Assembly (NCBI GenBank): GCA_002392645.1
Contig: DGHL01000061.1
Span: 457 to 33,359, forward strand
Source of the DNA: Prevotellaceae bacterium UBA3849
Lineage (GTDB): Bacteria; Bacteroidota; Bacteroidia; Bacteroidales; Bacteroidaceae
Direction: 5' to 3'
Length of the DNA: 32,903 bases
Shown: in pieces, positions 26,514 through 32,903 of the stretch
Position numbering within the stretch: the first letter of the stretch is position 1
How the letters are laid out: each line of letters opens with the position of its first letter
Program-made: the position numbers and the translations under genes
Notes under the pieces: generated by a model
The model's database searches: none
Told to the model about the DNA's origin: nothing
The model's input: only the letters and a program-made list of their open reading frames with translations

Positions 26514-26680
26514 ATACAATTTGTAAACTTATACATTAGTATTTTATCACTTTTTATTTTTGATTTTGTCCAAACTTACGATTTGTAATGTTTACTATGC
26601 TGTTTGCTTACATTTTGTAATTTCTAAACGATACTTTCCTTACAAAATGAAACTTTGCCCCAAAAAGTAAATACGGGCTC

Positions 26681-26768
26681 TGTAATTTGATAGCTTTTAC
26701 AATGTAATTTGATAGCTTTTACAATGTAAAGTGATAGCTTTTACAATGTAATTTGATAGCTTTTACAA
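26681..26768. repeat. Four head-to-tail 22-bp repeats (core TGATAGCTTTTACA)
   Basis: Units lie at 26681-26702, 26703-26724, 26725-26746 and 26747-26768. Units 1, 2 and 4 are identical and unit 3 differs at two positions. Each starts TGTAA and ends TTACAA, so each has a partial dyad like a protein-binding site. The same unit occurs in inverted form at 8206-8270. Confidence 0.95.
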
Positions 26769-26961
26769 CACCCTTGTAAAATGGCAGGTTTCACGTCGCT
26801 GATTTTCGTTTTTTTAGTAGGATATGAATTTGTGTTGCCAAACGCAGTGCTTGTTTTCATAGAACTCACATTGATATAATAAAATTACTTAATATATGGC
26901 ATGTTTTGTTAAAGAAAATTAAACACGAGGGTATATATGCAGTGTATATCGTTAAATATTG

Positions 26962-26969
26962 TAACTTTG
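26962..26969 (+). promoter_or_regulatory. -7 element for the OmpA-like gene
   Basis: TAACTTTG matches TAnnTTTG. A good -33 is not visible. The leader to ATG 27044 would be about 70 nt and AT-rich. Confidence 0.55.
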
Positions 26970-27043
26970 CGAGAAAGATATATTCTTTCTTAGACAATAT
27001 TTTTAAACTAATCTATAAACCTTTTAAATTAATCAAAAACATT

Positions 27044-28336
27044 ATGAAGAAATTAGCTATCCTATCAATAATCGCTGTAATGGTAGCAGCGGAAGCCGAC
27101 GCACAGGGGTTTCTGAAACGCCTGAAGGACCGTGCGGTGGATGCTGCAAAGCGTAGCGTGGAATATAAGGTAGAGAACAAGGCTGCCCGTGTTACCGACG
27201 AGGCCATGGACGCCATACTTGACGGAAAGGGAGAGAGTGATTCATCCAACGACAACAATTCATCTGACGATAACAGCAGAAGCAGCAGAAGCGAGAATAC
27301 GGAAGCTGAGCCACAGGAGGTAGAAGCCACGTATGAGCAGAGCGACTTCGTGCCAGGTTCCATAGTTTTCTTCGAGGACAACCTGCAGAACGAGCAAATG
27401 GGTGAGTTCGCCTCAAAGTGGGACCTTGTAGATGGTTCTACAGACGTAGCAATCATAAAGGGCAAGAAGTGTATCCATTTTGAGCCAGGTTCAAGGATTG
27501 AACCCCTCATGACCAATCAAAGCAGCTATATGCCAGACATGTTTACACTGGAATTTGACTTCTGGATGAACGACCCAAAGACAGAAATGCACAACTGCTA
27601 TGAGTTGGAGTTCAGTAATGGCAATGGAGAAGATGTGTACCAGATTAGAATAGGCGAAAGTTACAGCAAATTGGAAGTGACGTGCCGCTATAAATCGACT
27701 ACTGGCGACTGGCGTGAATCTGGCGAAGGCAAGACATGGGAACTGAAGAAAAATGACTGGAGCCATTTCGCCATGTCATTCAACAAACGTGCACTCAAGA
27801 TTTACATCAATGGAAAGCGCGTCATCAACATTCCAAATTGCACATCAGCTGTTCGTATGAAGATTCACCAAGCTGACTGGGGAGGGTTCAACGGCAACAA
27901 GAACTACATGACCAACTTCCGCTATGCCAAGGGGGCAATGGAGCTGTATGACCAGAATGTTACCGACATGTCTGCCGTAGAGAAGGCCATCGCTACAACT
28001 GGCAAGTTCGTTACCAACAACATACTCTTTGAGACTGGCAAGGCAACGCTGAAGCCTGAGTCGATGGCTGAGATACAGAAGGTGGCAGACTATATGAAGA
28101 AGAATCCTTCAGTGCGCTTTGAGGTGCAGGGACATACCGACAACCAGGGTTCTGACGCCGTTAACGACCCTCTGTCACAGCAGCGTGCCGAGGCAGTGGT
28201 GAAAGCTCTTGAAGGTTTAGGCTGCGACGGCTTCAACCTGCGCGCTGTGGGCAAGGGAAGCCATGAGCCTGTGGCTGACAACAAGACTGATGCCGGCAGG
28301 GCAAAGAACCGCCGCGTAGAGTTTATAAAGAAATAA
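27044..28336 (+). CDS. Secreted OmpA-domain protein with a LamG-like middle domain
   Basis: A 430-aa protein from ATG 27044. This start gives a clean signal peptide (MKKLAILSIIAVMVAAEADA) and lies after the promoter; an upstream in-frame ATG at 26906 lies before it. After the cut comes an amphipathic stretch beginning QGFLKRLKDRAVDAAKR, then an Asp/Ser-rich linker at about 67-95. Residues about 112-300 look like a concanavalin/LamG-type sandwich (FTLEFDFWMND, WSHFAMSFNKRALKIYINGKR). The C-terminal OmpA domain (about 325-430, NNILFETGKATL, VQGHTDNQGSD, LSQQRAEAV, NRRVEF) binds peptidoglycan in known members. It probably links the outer layer to the wall and may hold a glycan through the middle domain; the latter is inference. 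Confidence 0.85.
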   Translation: MKKLAILSIIAVMVAAEADAQGFLKRLKDRAVDAAKRSVEYKVENKAARVTDEAMDAILDGKGESDSSNDNNSSDDNSRSSRSENTEAEPQEVEATYEQSDFVPGSIVFFEDNLQNEQMGEFASKWDLVDGSTDVAIIKGKKCIHFEPGSRIEPLMTNQSSYMPDMFTLEFDFWMNDPKTEMHNCYELEFSNGNGEDVYQIRIGESYSKLEVTCRYKSTTGDWRESGEGKTWELKKNDWSHFAMSFNKRALKIYINGKRVINIPNCTSAVRMKIHQADWGGFNGNKNYMTNFRYAKGAMELYDQNVTDMSAVEKAIATTGKFVTNNILFETGKATLKPESMAEIQKVADYMKKNPSVRFEVQGHTDNQGSDAVNDPLSQQRAEAVVKALEGLGCDGFNLRAVGKGSHEPVADNKTDAGRAKNRRVEFIKK

Positions 28337-28349
28337 AGAGGAGGGGATT

Positions 28350-29990
28350 ATGAGAAAGATAATAATTGCAACCATGGCGCTGGCAACGATAGGCGCCACG
28401 GACGTCAATGCACAGGGTTTCCTGAAGAAACTGAAGCAGAAGGCAGAGGCTGCAATGGGCGGAGCGATGGGTGCCAATGCCCAGCAGGCTGCCGAGGACG
28501 AGGCGGAATACTCAAGTAGTGCGCAGGCTGCCAACAGTCAGGATATAAACGTGCCGCAGGGTTCTGACATCGTGCCGAAGCGCCATACGTCAACAATAAT
28601 ATGGGACGGCGTGATAACACCGAGTACGGCATCTACGGCTGCCGAACTGATGCGCCAGTTGCCTGCCTTGCCATCTGCAGAGAAGATGGCGCGCAGCAGC
28701 ATGGAAGAGCGCGATGCTTACTACCAGAGCATTGCGGCGGTGACTACACGCTGCGAGCAACTGGAGAAGCAGGGCGAATGCAGTGATGCTGAGATGGTGG
28801 CACTGCGCGAGAAGTGGGAGAAGAAAGTATCTGAACTCTTCGGCATAACAAAAGAGGAGATGGCACTCTTGCAGGACGAGAATGCCACCGATGCCCAGAA
28901 GGAGCCTGTAAAGAAGAAGATAACGGCAAAGATACTGGGCGGCAATCCTGACATGGACGAGATGGAGCGTTTCGGCAACATGAGCGAGAAGGAGCAGGAG
29001 GCTTACCTCAGGGCTCACCCGGAGTTTATGCAGAAGATGCGCTCTATGGCTACCAACGCACGTAAGTTCAGCGGCAACGTGCAGGCTATGACGGCTGTGA
29101 TGAACGGATATGAGAGTCAGATGGGAAGACTGAGCAACCAGCTTACCAACCTTCTCAGGCAGGAACAGAAGCATACCTATGCCAACATAGGCAGCCGCTA
29201 TGAGGGTAAGCTGCGCAAACTGTATGACGCTGCATGCGCTGCCTCAGACCAGGTCAGTGTGGATGCTTACTATGACGAGGCTGACGGACTGCTGTACTCA
29301 TACCGCCTGGAAGCAGCTAAGGAGTATCGTGCATCACTGCAGAAACAGATAACAGAAACCAAGCGTATCTATGCAGAGATGATAAAGCTGACAGAGGATA
29401 TGGTGCAGAAGGGCGAGTTGCCACAGTGCGTGGTCAGTCGCATGCAGGTAAACTCTGTCATAGGCATTGCCAACATACTGAAGAAGGCGTATGGCGAGAT
29501 GCCAGAACTGGTGGTTAAGCCTTTCTGTTCAGTCGTGGCTTACAAGCTGCCTAAGGGCTGGAACTTCCAGGCATGGGAGTGTAACGGCTATGCCGGAGGC
29601 TTCGGCGAACTGGTTCCGGGCAAGACTCCTGACCGCGGTTTCGGCTGCGACTTCCCACTGCTTGCCCTGAAAGGCAACGATGACGGCACCACGGAATATG
29701 GCGTAGTGGAGTGCGACAAGTTCCGCCAGGTGTCAGAAAGCGAGGCTATTGAGATAGAGAAACAGGCGGAAGTGCGCATCAAGCAGAGAAAGACCGGCGA
29801 CAAGAAGCCGCCATACGGCGTATATAAGAGTAAGAACGGCAAACGTACCATTGAGTATAGCCGCACCGGCGAACTCATCATCAACGGTATGTCAACCTAT
29901 ACTCCTATCATGGTGACCGTGACGGCTGATACCGTAGAGTGGTTGCTCGTTCTTGAAGACCAGATACTGAAATGCACATATAAGCTATAG
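28350..29990 (+). CDS. Secreted helical protein of unknown family
   Basis: A 546-aa protein I do not recognise. A signal peptide ends near ATDVNA, followed by QGFLKKLKQKAEAAMG, nearly the same wording as in the preceding OmpA protein. Residues about 90-380 are rich in Ala, Glu, Lys and Met and look like long helices, including LKQQITETKRIYAEM-like coiled-coil stretches. From about 385 the character changes to a beta-rich C-terminal domain (KLPKGWNFQAWECNGYAGGFGELVPG, DRGFGCDFPLLALKG, TVEWLLVLEDQILKC). It starts 13 bp after the OmpA gene behind GAGGAGG (28338-28344), a strong ribosome site unusual for this phylum, and ends 8 bp before the lysozyme-like gene. Co-transcription is likely. Confidence 0.8.
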   Translation: MRKIIIATMALATIGATDVNAQGFLKKLKQKAEAAMGGAMGANAQQAAEDEAEYSSSAQAANSQDINVPQGSDIVPKRHTSTIIWDGVITPSTASTAAELMRQLPALPSAEKMARSSMEERDAYYQSIAAVTTRCEQLEKQGECSDAEMVALREKWEKKVSELFGITKEEMALLQDENATDAQKEPVKKKITAKILGGNPDMDEMERFGNMSEKEQEAYLRAHPEFMQKMRSMATNARKFSGNVQAMTAVMNGYESQMGRLSNQLTNLLRQEQKHTYANIGSRYEGKLRKLYDAACAASDQVSVDAYYDEADGLLYSYRLEAAKEYRASLQKQITETKRIYAEMIKLTEDMVQKGELPQCVVSRMQVNSVIGIANILKKAYGEMPELVVKPFCSVVAYKLPKGWNFQAWECNGYAGGFGELVPGKTPDRGFGCDFPLLALKGNDDGTTEYGVVECDKFRQVSESEAIEIEKQAEVRIKQRKTGDKKPPYGVYKSKNGKRTIEYSRTGELIINGMSTYTPIMVTVTADTVEWLLVLEDQILKCTYKL

Positions 29991-29998
29991 GTATAGGC

Positions 29999-30718
29999 AT
30001 GAACTGCAAAGGAGCCATTGCGCTGTGGCTGCTGCTGATAACAGGAACAGTCACAGCGCTTTCTTACAATTACCATAAGGCGTTCGGCAATAACTGGAAT
30101 ATTGCCTTGCAATGCGTCAATGCCAATCACGCTGAATGGAGCAAGACACTGCGCGAGATGGGCATAACCGACGTAAGACTTGCCGAGGCGATCGTCTTTC
30201 CAGAACTGATACGCTACAGCCGGTGGCGTAACGAGATAGAGAAGACGGCAGTCACCGGACTGTATGTCACGGGTTGTAAGGAGAAAGGTAACTATTCCAT
30301 AGGTCTCTTTCAGATGCGACCGTCGTTTGCCGAGGATGTGGAAAGGGAATGGAACACTTCGCCGCTGGCTCAGGAATATGGCTTTTCCTTTGACGTGAGC
30401 GACAACATATCGGCACGGCGCAGCCGCGTCATGCGCCTGTCAACCAATGAAGGGCAGTGCCGATACCTCGCCATGTTCATTCGCCTGCAGCTGTTGCGCC
30501 ATCCTCAGTTGCTGAAGATGAGCCGAAAGGAGCGCCTCTGCTATCTCGCAACGGCATATAACCGTTCGCACACGGCGTCATGGAGCTGCATAGTGCGAAT
30601 GCAGAAACAGCGCTCTTTCCATACCGATATCATACGTACCAAGAGTACACAGATGTATAGATACTGCGACATATCGGCAGAGTTCCTGCGGAAAAATCCC
30701 AAATCATCTAAGAACTGA
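29999..30718 (+). CDS. Lysozyme/lytic-transglycosylase-like protein
   Basis: A 239-aa protein with an N-terminal hydrophobic segment (IALWLLLITGTVTALSY), a signal peptide or membrane anchor. The core resembles the goose-lysozyme/SLT fold: a candidate catalytic Glu69 in FPEL, then GNYSIGLFQMRPSF at 98-110 in the place of the family's GxxGLMQxxPxT, and LATAYNRS at 183-190 like the AYNxG motif. It would cut peptidoglycan glycan strands, but the match is distant and made by eye. The Cys-rich insert between Glu69 and GLFQM is unusual. It follows the preceding unknown gene by 8 bp and so belongs to the same envelope unit as the OmpA protein. Confidence 0.65.
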   Translation: MNCKGAIALWLLLITGTVTALSYNYHKAFGNNWNIALQCVNANHAEWSKTLREMGITDVRLAEAIVFPELIRYSRWRNEIEKTAVTGLYVTGCKEKGNYSIGLFQMRPSFAEDVEREWNTSPLAQEYGFSFDVSDNISARRSRVMRLSTNEGQCRYLAMFIRLQLLRHPQLLKMSRKERLCYLATAYNRSHTASWSCIVRMQKQRSFHTDIIRTKSTQMYRYCDISAEFLRKNPKSSKN

Positions 30719-30731
30719 CAATAACTAAAAG

Positions 30732-30738
30732 AAGGAGG
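30732..30738 (+). promoter_or_regulatory. Strong Shine-Dalgarno site of the dockerin-domain gene
   Basis: AAGGAGG lies 8 nt before ATG 30747. Most genes in this window have no such site, as is usual in Bacteroidota. Confidence 0.75.
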
Positions 30739-30746
30739 CTAAGATT

Positions 30747-32561
30747 ATGAAACAAAGATTACTTTTAATGATACTTGCAGCATTTGTGCAAGTGATGTCA
30801 TACGCCGCTATTGTGCTTGACGAACCTGTTATTAGCAATGACTACATGAAATTCTCCGGACAGTGCGCAGAGCACAACTGGAAGTTTGTGCTCGATACGT
30901 ATGAATGGGCTGACAGGGGCCAACTATTCCAACTAACAATAACGCCGATGGACATCTTAGGCGATGCCTATTTCACATCTGACGACTTGGCTGACGAGAA
31001 CTATTGGGAGCCTTTGTTCCGCAAATATACGAAGCAGTTGGCAGGTCAGGAAATGGAGGCATGCAACAACGTCAAGAAACTTTTCATCACAAATGTCAGG
31101 TTAGTTGAAGGACAGTTCAAGGGATATGCTACGTCCTCACTGAATGTCCTGGAGATTAATGCCTCCGGAAATTATACCATTCCCAACCAATGTTTTGGTT
31201 CGCTGACCGACTCTGAAAGTCTGAAACTGAAACAGTTCAACTGCAACGTGGATGGCACGTTGACCATAGGCAGCAACGTATTCCCGACGAACAGCGGCAG
31301 CATGACTATATACACCACCAAAGAAACATTGGCACAGCAGTGGTATGACTACAAGACCAGCAACGGATACGGTTACACCGTTTACCTGAACGGCACTCAA
31401 TACAACGGAGGCGGTAGCAGTGGAGGTGGAGGTACATCATCAACAGACGTAATCACCAATATGAAGCTTACCATCAAGCACAATGGTGGGGATGCCTTCA
31501 CACAGGAGTTTCCTGCTTCGGGATTTGCCACGGTTGACCTGACCGACGAGATGACATCTTCATTGATTATAAATGAGGTAGAGGCTGCGGCACCAGATGA
31601 CATGAGCGAGGTGAGTTTATTGGCTGCTGTATATAACTCTGGCTCCTCTGCTGACAAATGGATAACAATGCCACTGACTAAACAGGGCAATGGTACATGG
31701 CTACTGACTGTGCCGGATTCTCAGGGCGAACTTATAAATAATGAAAAGGATACCAATACCAAAATCTTTGAGTTCTATCTGAAAGCAACGGATTCACAAG
31801 GCAATAGCGTCTATTACAACAATGGCGGACAGAACTACAAAGTTACATACATAATTGCTGGTGGCGAATCATCAGATTGGAAAATAAAGGTTTACAGCGA
31901 AAACACTGCCGAACTGGGATTGAAGATTGACGGTGAAGATTGGAGCACTTCCTACACCGGCGATGCTATCCGCGAACGCTACTATGGCTGGAACCCCGGT
32001 GAAGTCAGTTCTCTTGCAATAGACAATTTCTCACTGTCTTTCATACGCAACGACGACGTAAGCATCGACAATGTCAAACTGAAATACAGAGTCTATGAGG
32101 ATGATGCAACTGGTGGCGACTGGACATCCATTACGGCCAATTTGACCAGTTACGAAGACATCTATAACAAGAACAAGGAAGTAACTGAACACTACATGTG
32201 TTTCAGCGCCTCAAATCTATCCACGAACGTAACCAGCGGACTTGAAAGTGGCAAGGGCTACGTGCTTGAGTTATATTACAAGGTAACGACTACCGACGGC
32301 AGCACTATCGACTTCGGAAAGGACAAGGATGGAATGAAGTTCTATTTCTCTATTGCAGAAAGCTCAGAAGTCATCCTCGGCGACGTGAACGGTGACGGCA
32401 GCATAACGATGGCAGATGCCAACATGGTAGTGAACTACTTCCTTGCTACGGATCCGTCAAGCATCGCGAACTTCAACGTGGCTGCAGCCGATGTAAATGG
32501 TGACAAAGCAATCACCATGGCTGATGCCAACCAGATAGTGAATATGTTCTTGGGACAATAA
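30747..32561 (+). CDS. Secreted protein with a C-terminal dockerin-like domain
   Basis: A 604-aa protein. The signal peptide (MKQRLLLMILAAFVQVMSYA) is followed by a region of about 200 residues with a weak BspA/LRR_5-like character (YTIPNQCFGSL, LTIGSNVFPTN). Then come a Gly/Ser linker at about 220-234 and two or more beta-rich domains. Residues about 546-604 are a dockerin-like pair: DVNGDGSITMADANMVVNYF and DVNGDKAITMADANQIVNMF, each a calcium-loop pattern. In clostridia dockerins bind cohesins; in Prevotella such tails are common but their partner is unclear, and no cohesin is seen here. The gene has a strong ribosome site, lies 28 bp after the lysozyme-like gene, and is followed by a strong terminator, so it may close the envelope operon. 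Confidence 0.82.
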   Translation: MKQRLLLMILAAFVQVMSYAAIVLDEPVISNDYMKFSGQCAEHNWKFVLDTYEWADRGQLFQLTITPMDILGDAYFTSDDLADENYWEPLFRKYTKQLAGQEMEACNNVKKLFITNVRLVEGQFKGYATSSLNVLEINASGNYTIPNQCFGSLTDSESLKLKQFNCNVDGTLTIGSNVFPTNSGSMTIYTTKETLAQQWYDYKTSNGYGYTVYLNGTQYNGGGSSGGGGTSSTDVITNMKLTIKHNGGDAFTQEFPASGFATVDLTDEMTSSLIINEVEAAAPDDMSEVSLLAAVYNSGSSADKWITMPLTKQGNGTWLLTVPDSQGELINNEKDTNTKIFEFYLKATDSQGNSVYYNNGGQNYKVTYIIAGGESSDWKIKVYSENTAELGLKIDGEDWSTSYTGDAIRERYYGWNPGEVSSLAIDNFSLSFIRNDDVSIDNVKLKYRVYEDDATGGDWTSITANLTSYEDIYNKNKEVTEHYMCFSASNLSTNVTSGLESGKGYVLELYYKVTTTDGSTIDFGKDKDGMKFYFSIAESSEVILGDVNGDGSITMADANMVVNYFLATDPSSIANFNVAAADVNGDKAITMADANQIVNMFLGQ

Positions 32562-32581
32562 TTGGGAAAAACATAGAAAAG

Positions 32582-32624
32582 CATACCCTGACAGACTGAA
32601 AACGTTCTGTCAGGGTATGTTTTT
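32582..32624 (+). terminator. Intrinsic terminator after the dockerin-domain gene
   Basis: A perfect 14-bp stem (CATACCCTGACAGA at 32582-32595 with 32606-32619) is followed by five T. Confidence 0.93.
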
Positions 32625-32680
32625 GATATTTTCACGGTGAAAGGCATGTGAAGAATTTTTGAAAAAAAATGTCGTTTTTT

Positions 32681-32711
32681 TTTGCAGTTTACATTTTTTT
32701 ATTTAACTTTG
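32681..32711 (+). promoter_or_regulatory. Bacteroidota-type promoter, perfect match
   Basis: TTTG at 32681-32684 and TAACTTTG at 32704-32711, 19 bp apart. It would start a transcript at about 32715 that reads into the small ORF at 32751. Confidence 0.75.
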
Positions 32712-32750
32712 CAACAGACCAATAAGTAAAACTTTTAATAATCAACACCT

Positions 32751-32828
32751 ATGAAAAAAATGGCGTATGGCTCATTTTGCAGGATAAAATTGCGTAGTAG
32801 GTATTCAATAGCTCAAATTGCAGGATGA
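32751..32828 (+). CDS. Possible 25-aa peptide
   Basis: ATG 32751 opens a 25-codon frame starting MKKMAYGSFCR and ending at TGA 32826-32828. It lies about 36 nt downstream of a perfect promoter. It is basic and has no recognised motif. It may be a real leader peptide or a chance ORF; the region also contains a repeated DNA motif that better explains its sequence. Confidence 0.25.
   Translation: MKKMAYGSFCRIKLRSRYSIAQIAG
32770..32826. repeat. Paired 16-bp motif between two promoters
   Basis: GCTCATTTTGCAGGAT at 32770-32785 and GCTCAAATTGCAGGAT at 32811-32826 match in 14 of 16 positions and are offset by 41 bp. Confidence 0.75.
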
Positions 32829-32846
32829 CTTTTTTCAGTTATCTCA

Positions 32847-32876
32847 TTGCCAAATCAAATGAAAGTTGTAACTTTG
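32847..32876 (+). promoter_or_regulatory. Second downstream promoter
   Basis: TTG at 32847-32849 and TAACTTTG at 32869-32876, 19 bp apart. It points to a gene beyond the window edge. Confidence 0.6.
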
Positions 32877-32903
32877 CCTCGCAGTCTGAAGCATAGTGGA
32901 GCT

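Larger units (their letters stand above)
26425..26905. other. Divergent intergenic region between dapF and the OmpA-like gene
   Basis: These 481 bp are AT-rich and hold a likely dapF -7 element (26506-26513, minus strand), several TGTAA/TTACA words, and a four-copy 22-bp repeat array at 26681-26768. I see no gene. Confidence 0.75.
32562..32903. other. Region downstream of the dockerin-domain gene
   Basis: These 342 bp hold a terminator, two well-formed promoters and a 25-codon ORF. No larger gene is visible before the window ends. Confidence 0.75.

Noticed and set aside
25639..26514. 291-aa plus-strand ORF opposite dapF
   Set aside because: Shadow frame; the dapF catalytic motifs on the minus strand are complete.
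26681..26768. CRISPR array or plasmid-type iteron origin
   Set aside because: The units are directly adjacent with no spacers, no cas or replication gene is nearby, and no DnaA-box cluster is visible.
26906..27043. 46-residue N-terminal extension of the OmpA-like protein
   Set aside because: It would bury the signal peptide and starts upstream of the -7 element.

Overview
The window looks like chromosomal DNA from a Prevotella-like member of the Bacteroidales. The evidence is: several Bacteroidota-type promoters (a -33 TTTG about 19 bp from a -7 TAnnTTTG), few Shine-Dalgarno sites, abundant 7-9 bp intergenic repeats, a giant secreted pectinesterase with the YNVAGQ-type C-terminal tail common in Prevotella, and a secreted protein with a C-terminal dockerin-like domain. 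No tRNA, rRNA, CRISPR array, prophage or transposase is visible. The assignment to Prevotella is an inference from protein and repeat style, not from a marker gene.

Layout. 1-7.1 kb (+): the end of cysS with its terminator, a U32-family protein (TrhP-like), a secreted protein of unknown function, a SufE-like protein, and a 1372-aa SNF2-type helicase. 7.1-8.15 kb (+): a papain-like cysteine peptidase with a lipoprotein-like leader but no good start codon. 8.5-10.4 kb (+): a PadR regulator followed by two PspC-domain membrane proteins. 10.5-15.5 kb (-): a 1665-aa multidomain pectinesterase, convergent with the previous block across a bidirectional terminator.

15.8-26.4 kb (-): dapF, gltB, gltD, an amidophosphoribosyltransferase-like gene and pyrG, all in one direction and ending at a terminator. 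Four of the five products work on amide or amino nitrogen. GltB, the PurF-like protein and PyrG each carry a glutamine amidotransferase domain, and GltD supplies electrons to GltB. This looks like a nitrogen-assimilation cluster.

26.9-32.6 kb (+): an envelope locus. It holds an OmpA-domain protein with a LamG-like middle, a large helical secreted protein of unknown family that shares the same post-signal-peptide motif, a lysozyme/transglycosylase-like protein 8 bp further on, and a secreted dockerin-domain protein. This is the best candidate for an undescribed system. The last 340 bp hold a terminator and two well-formed promoters around a tiny ORF and a short repeated motif.

The most unusual DNA-level features are three. 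(1) A 22-bp repeat family built on the core TGATAGCTTTTACA occurs as four head-to-tail copies at 26.7 kb and as a hairpin plus one copy at 8.2 kb. (2) Short tandem repeats begin inside the last codons of several genes and supply their stop codons. (3) A 9-bp tandem repeat inserts 14 Ser-acidic-Tyr/Asn triplets into the PurF-like protein.
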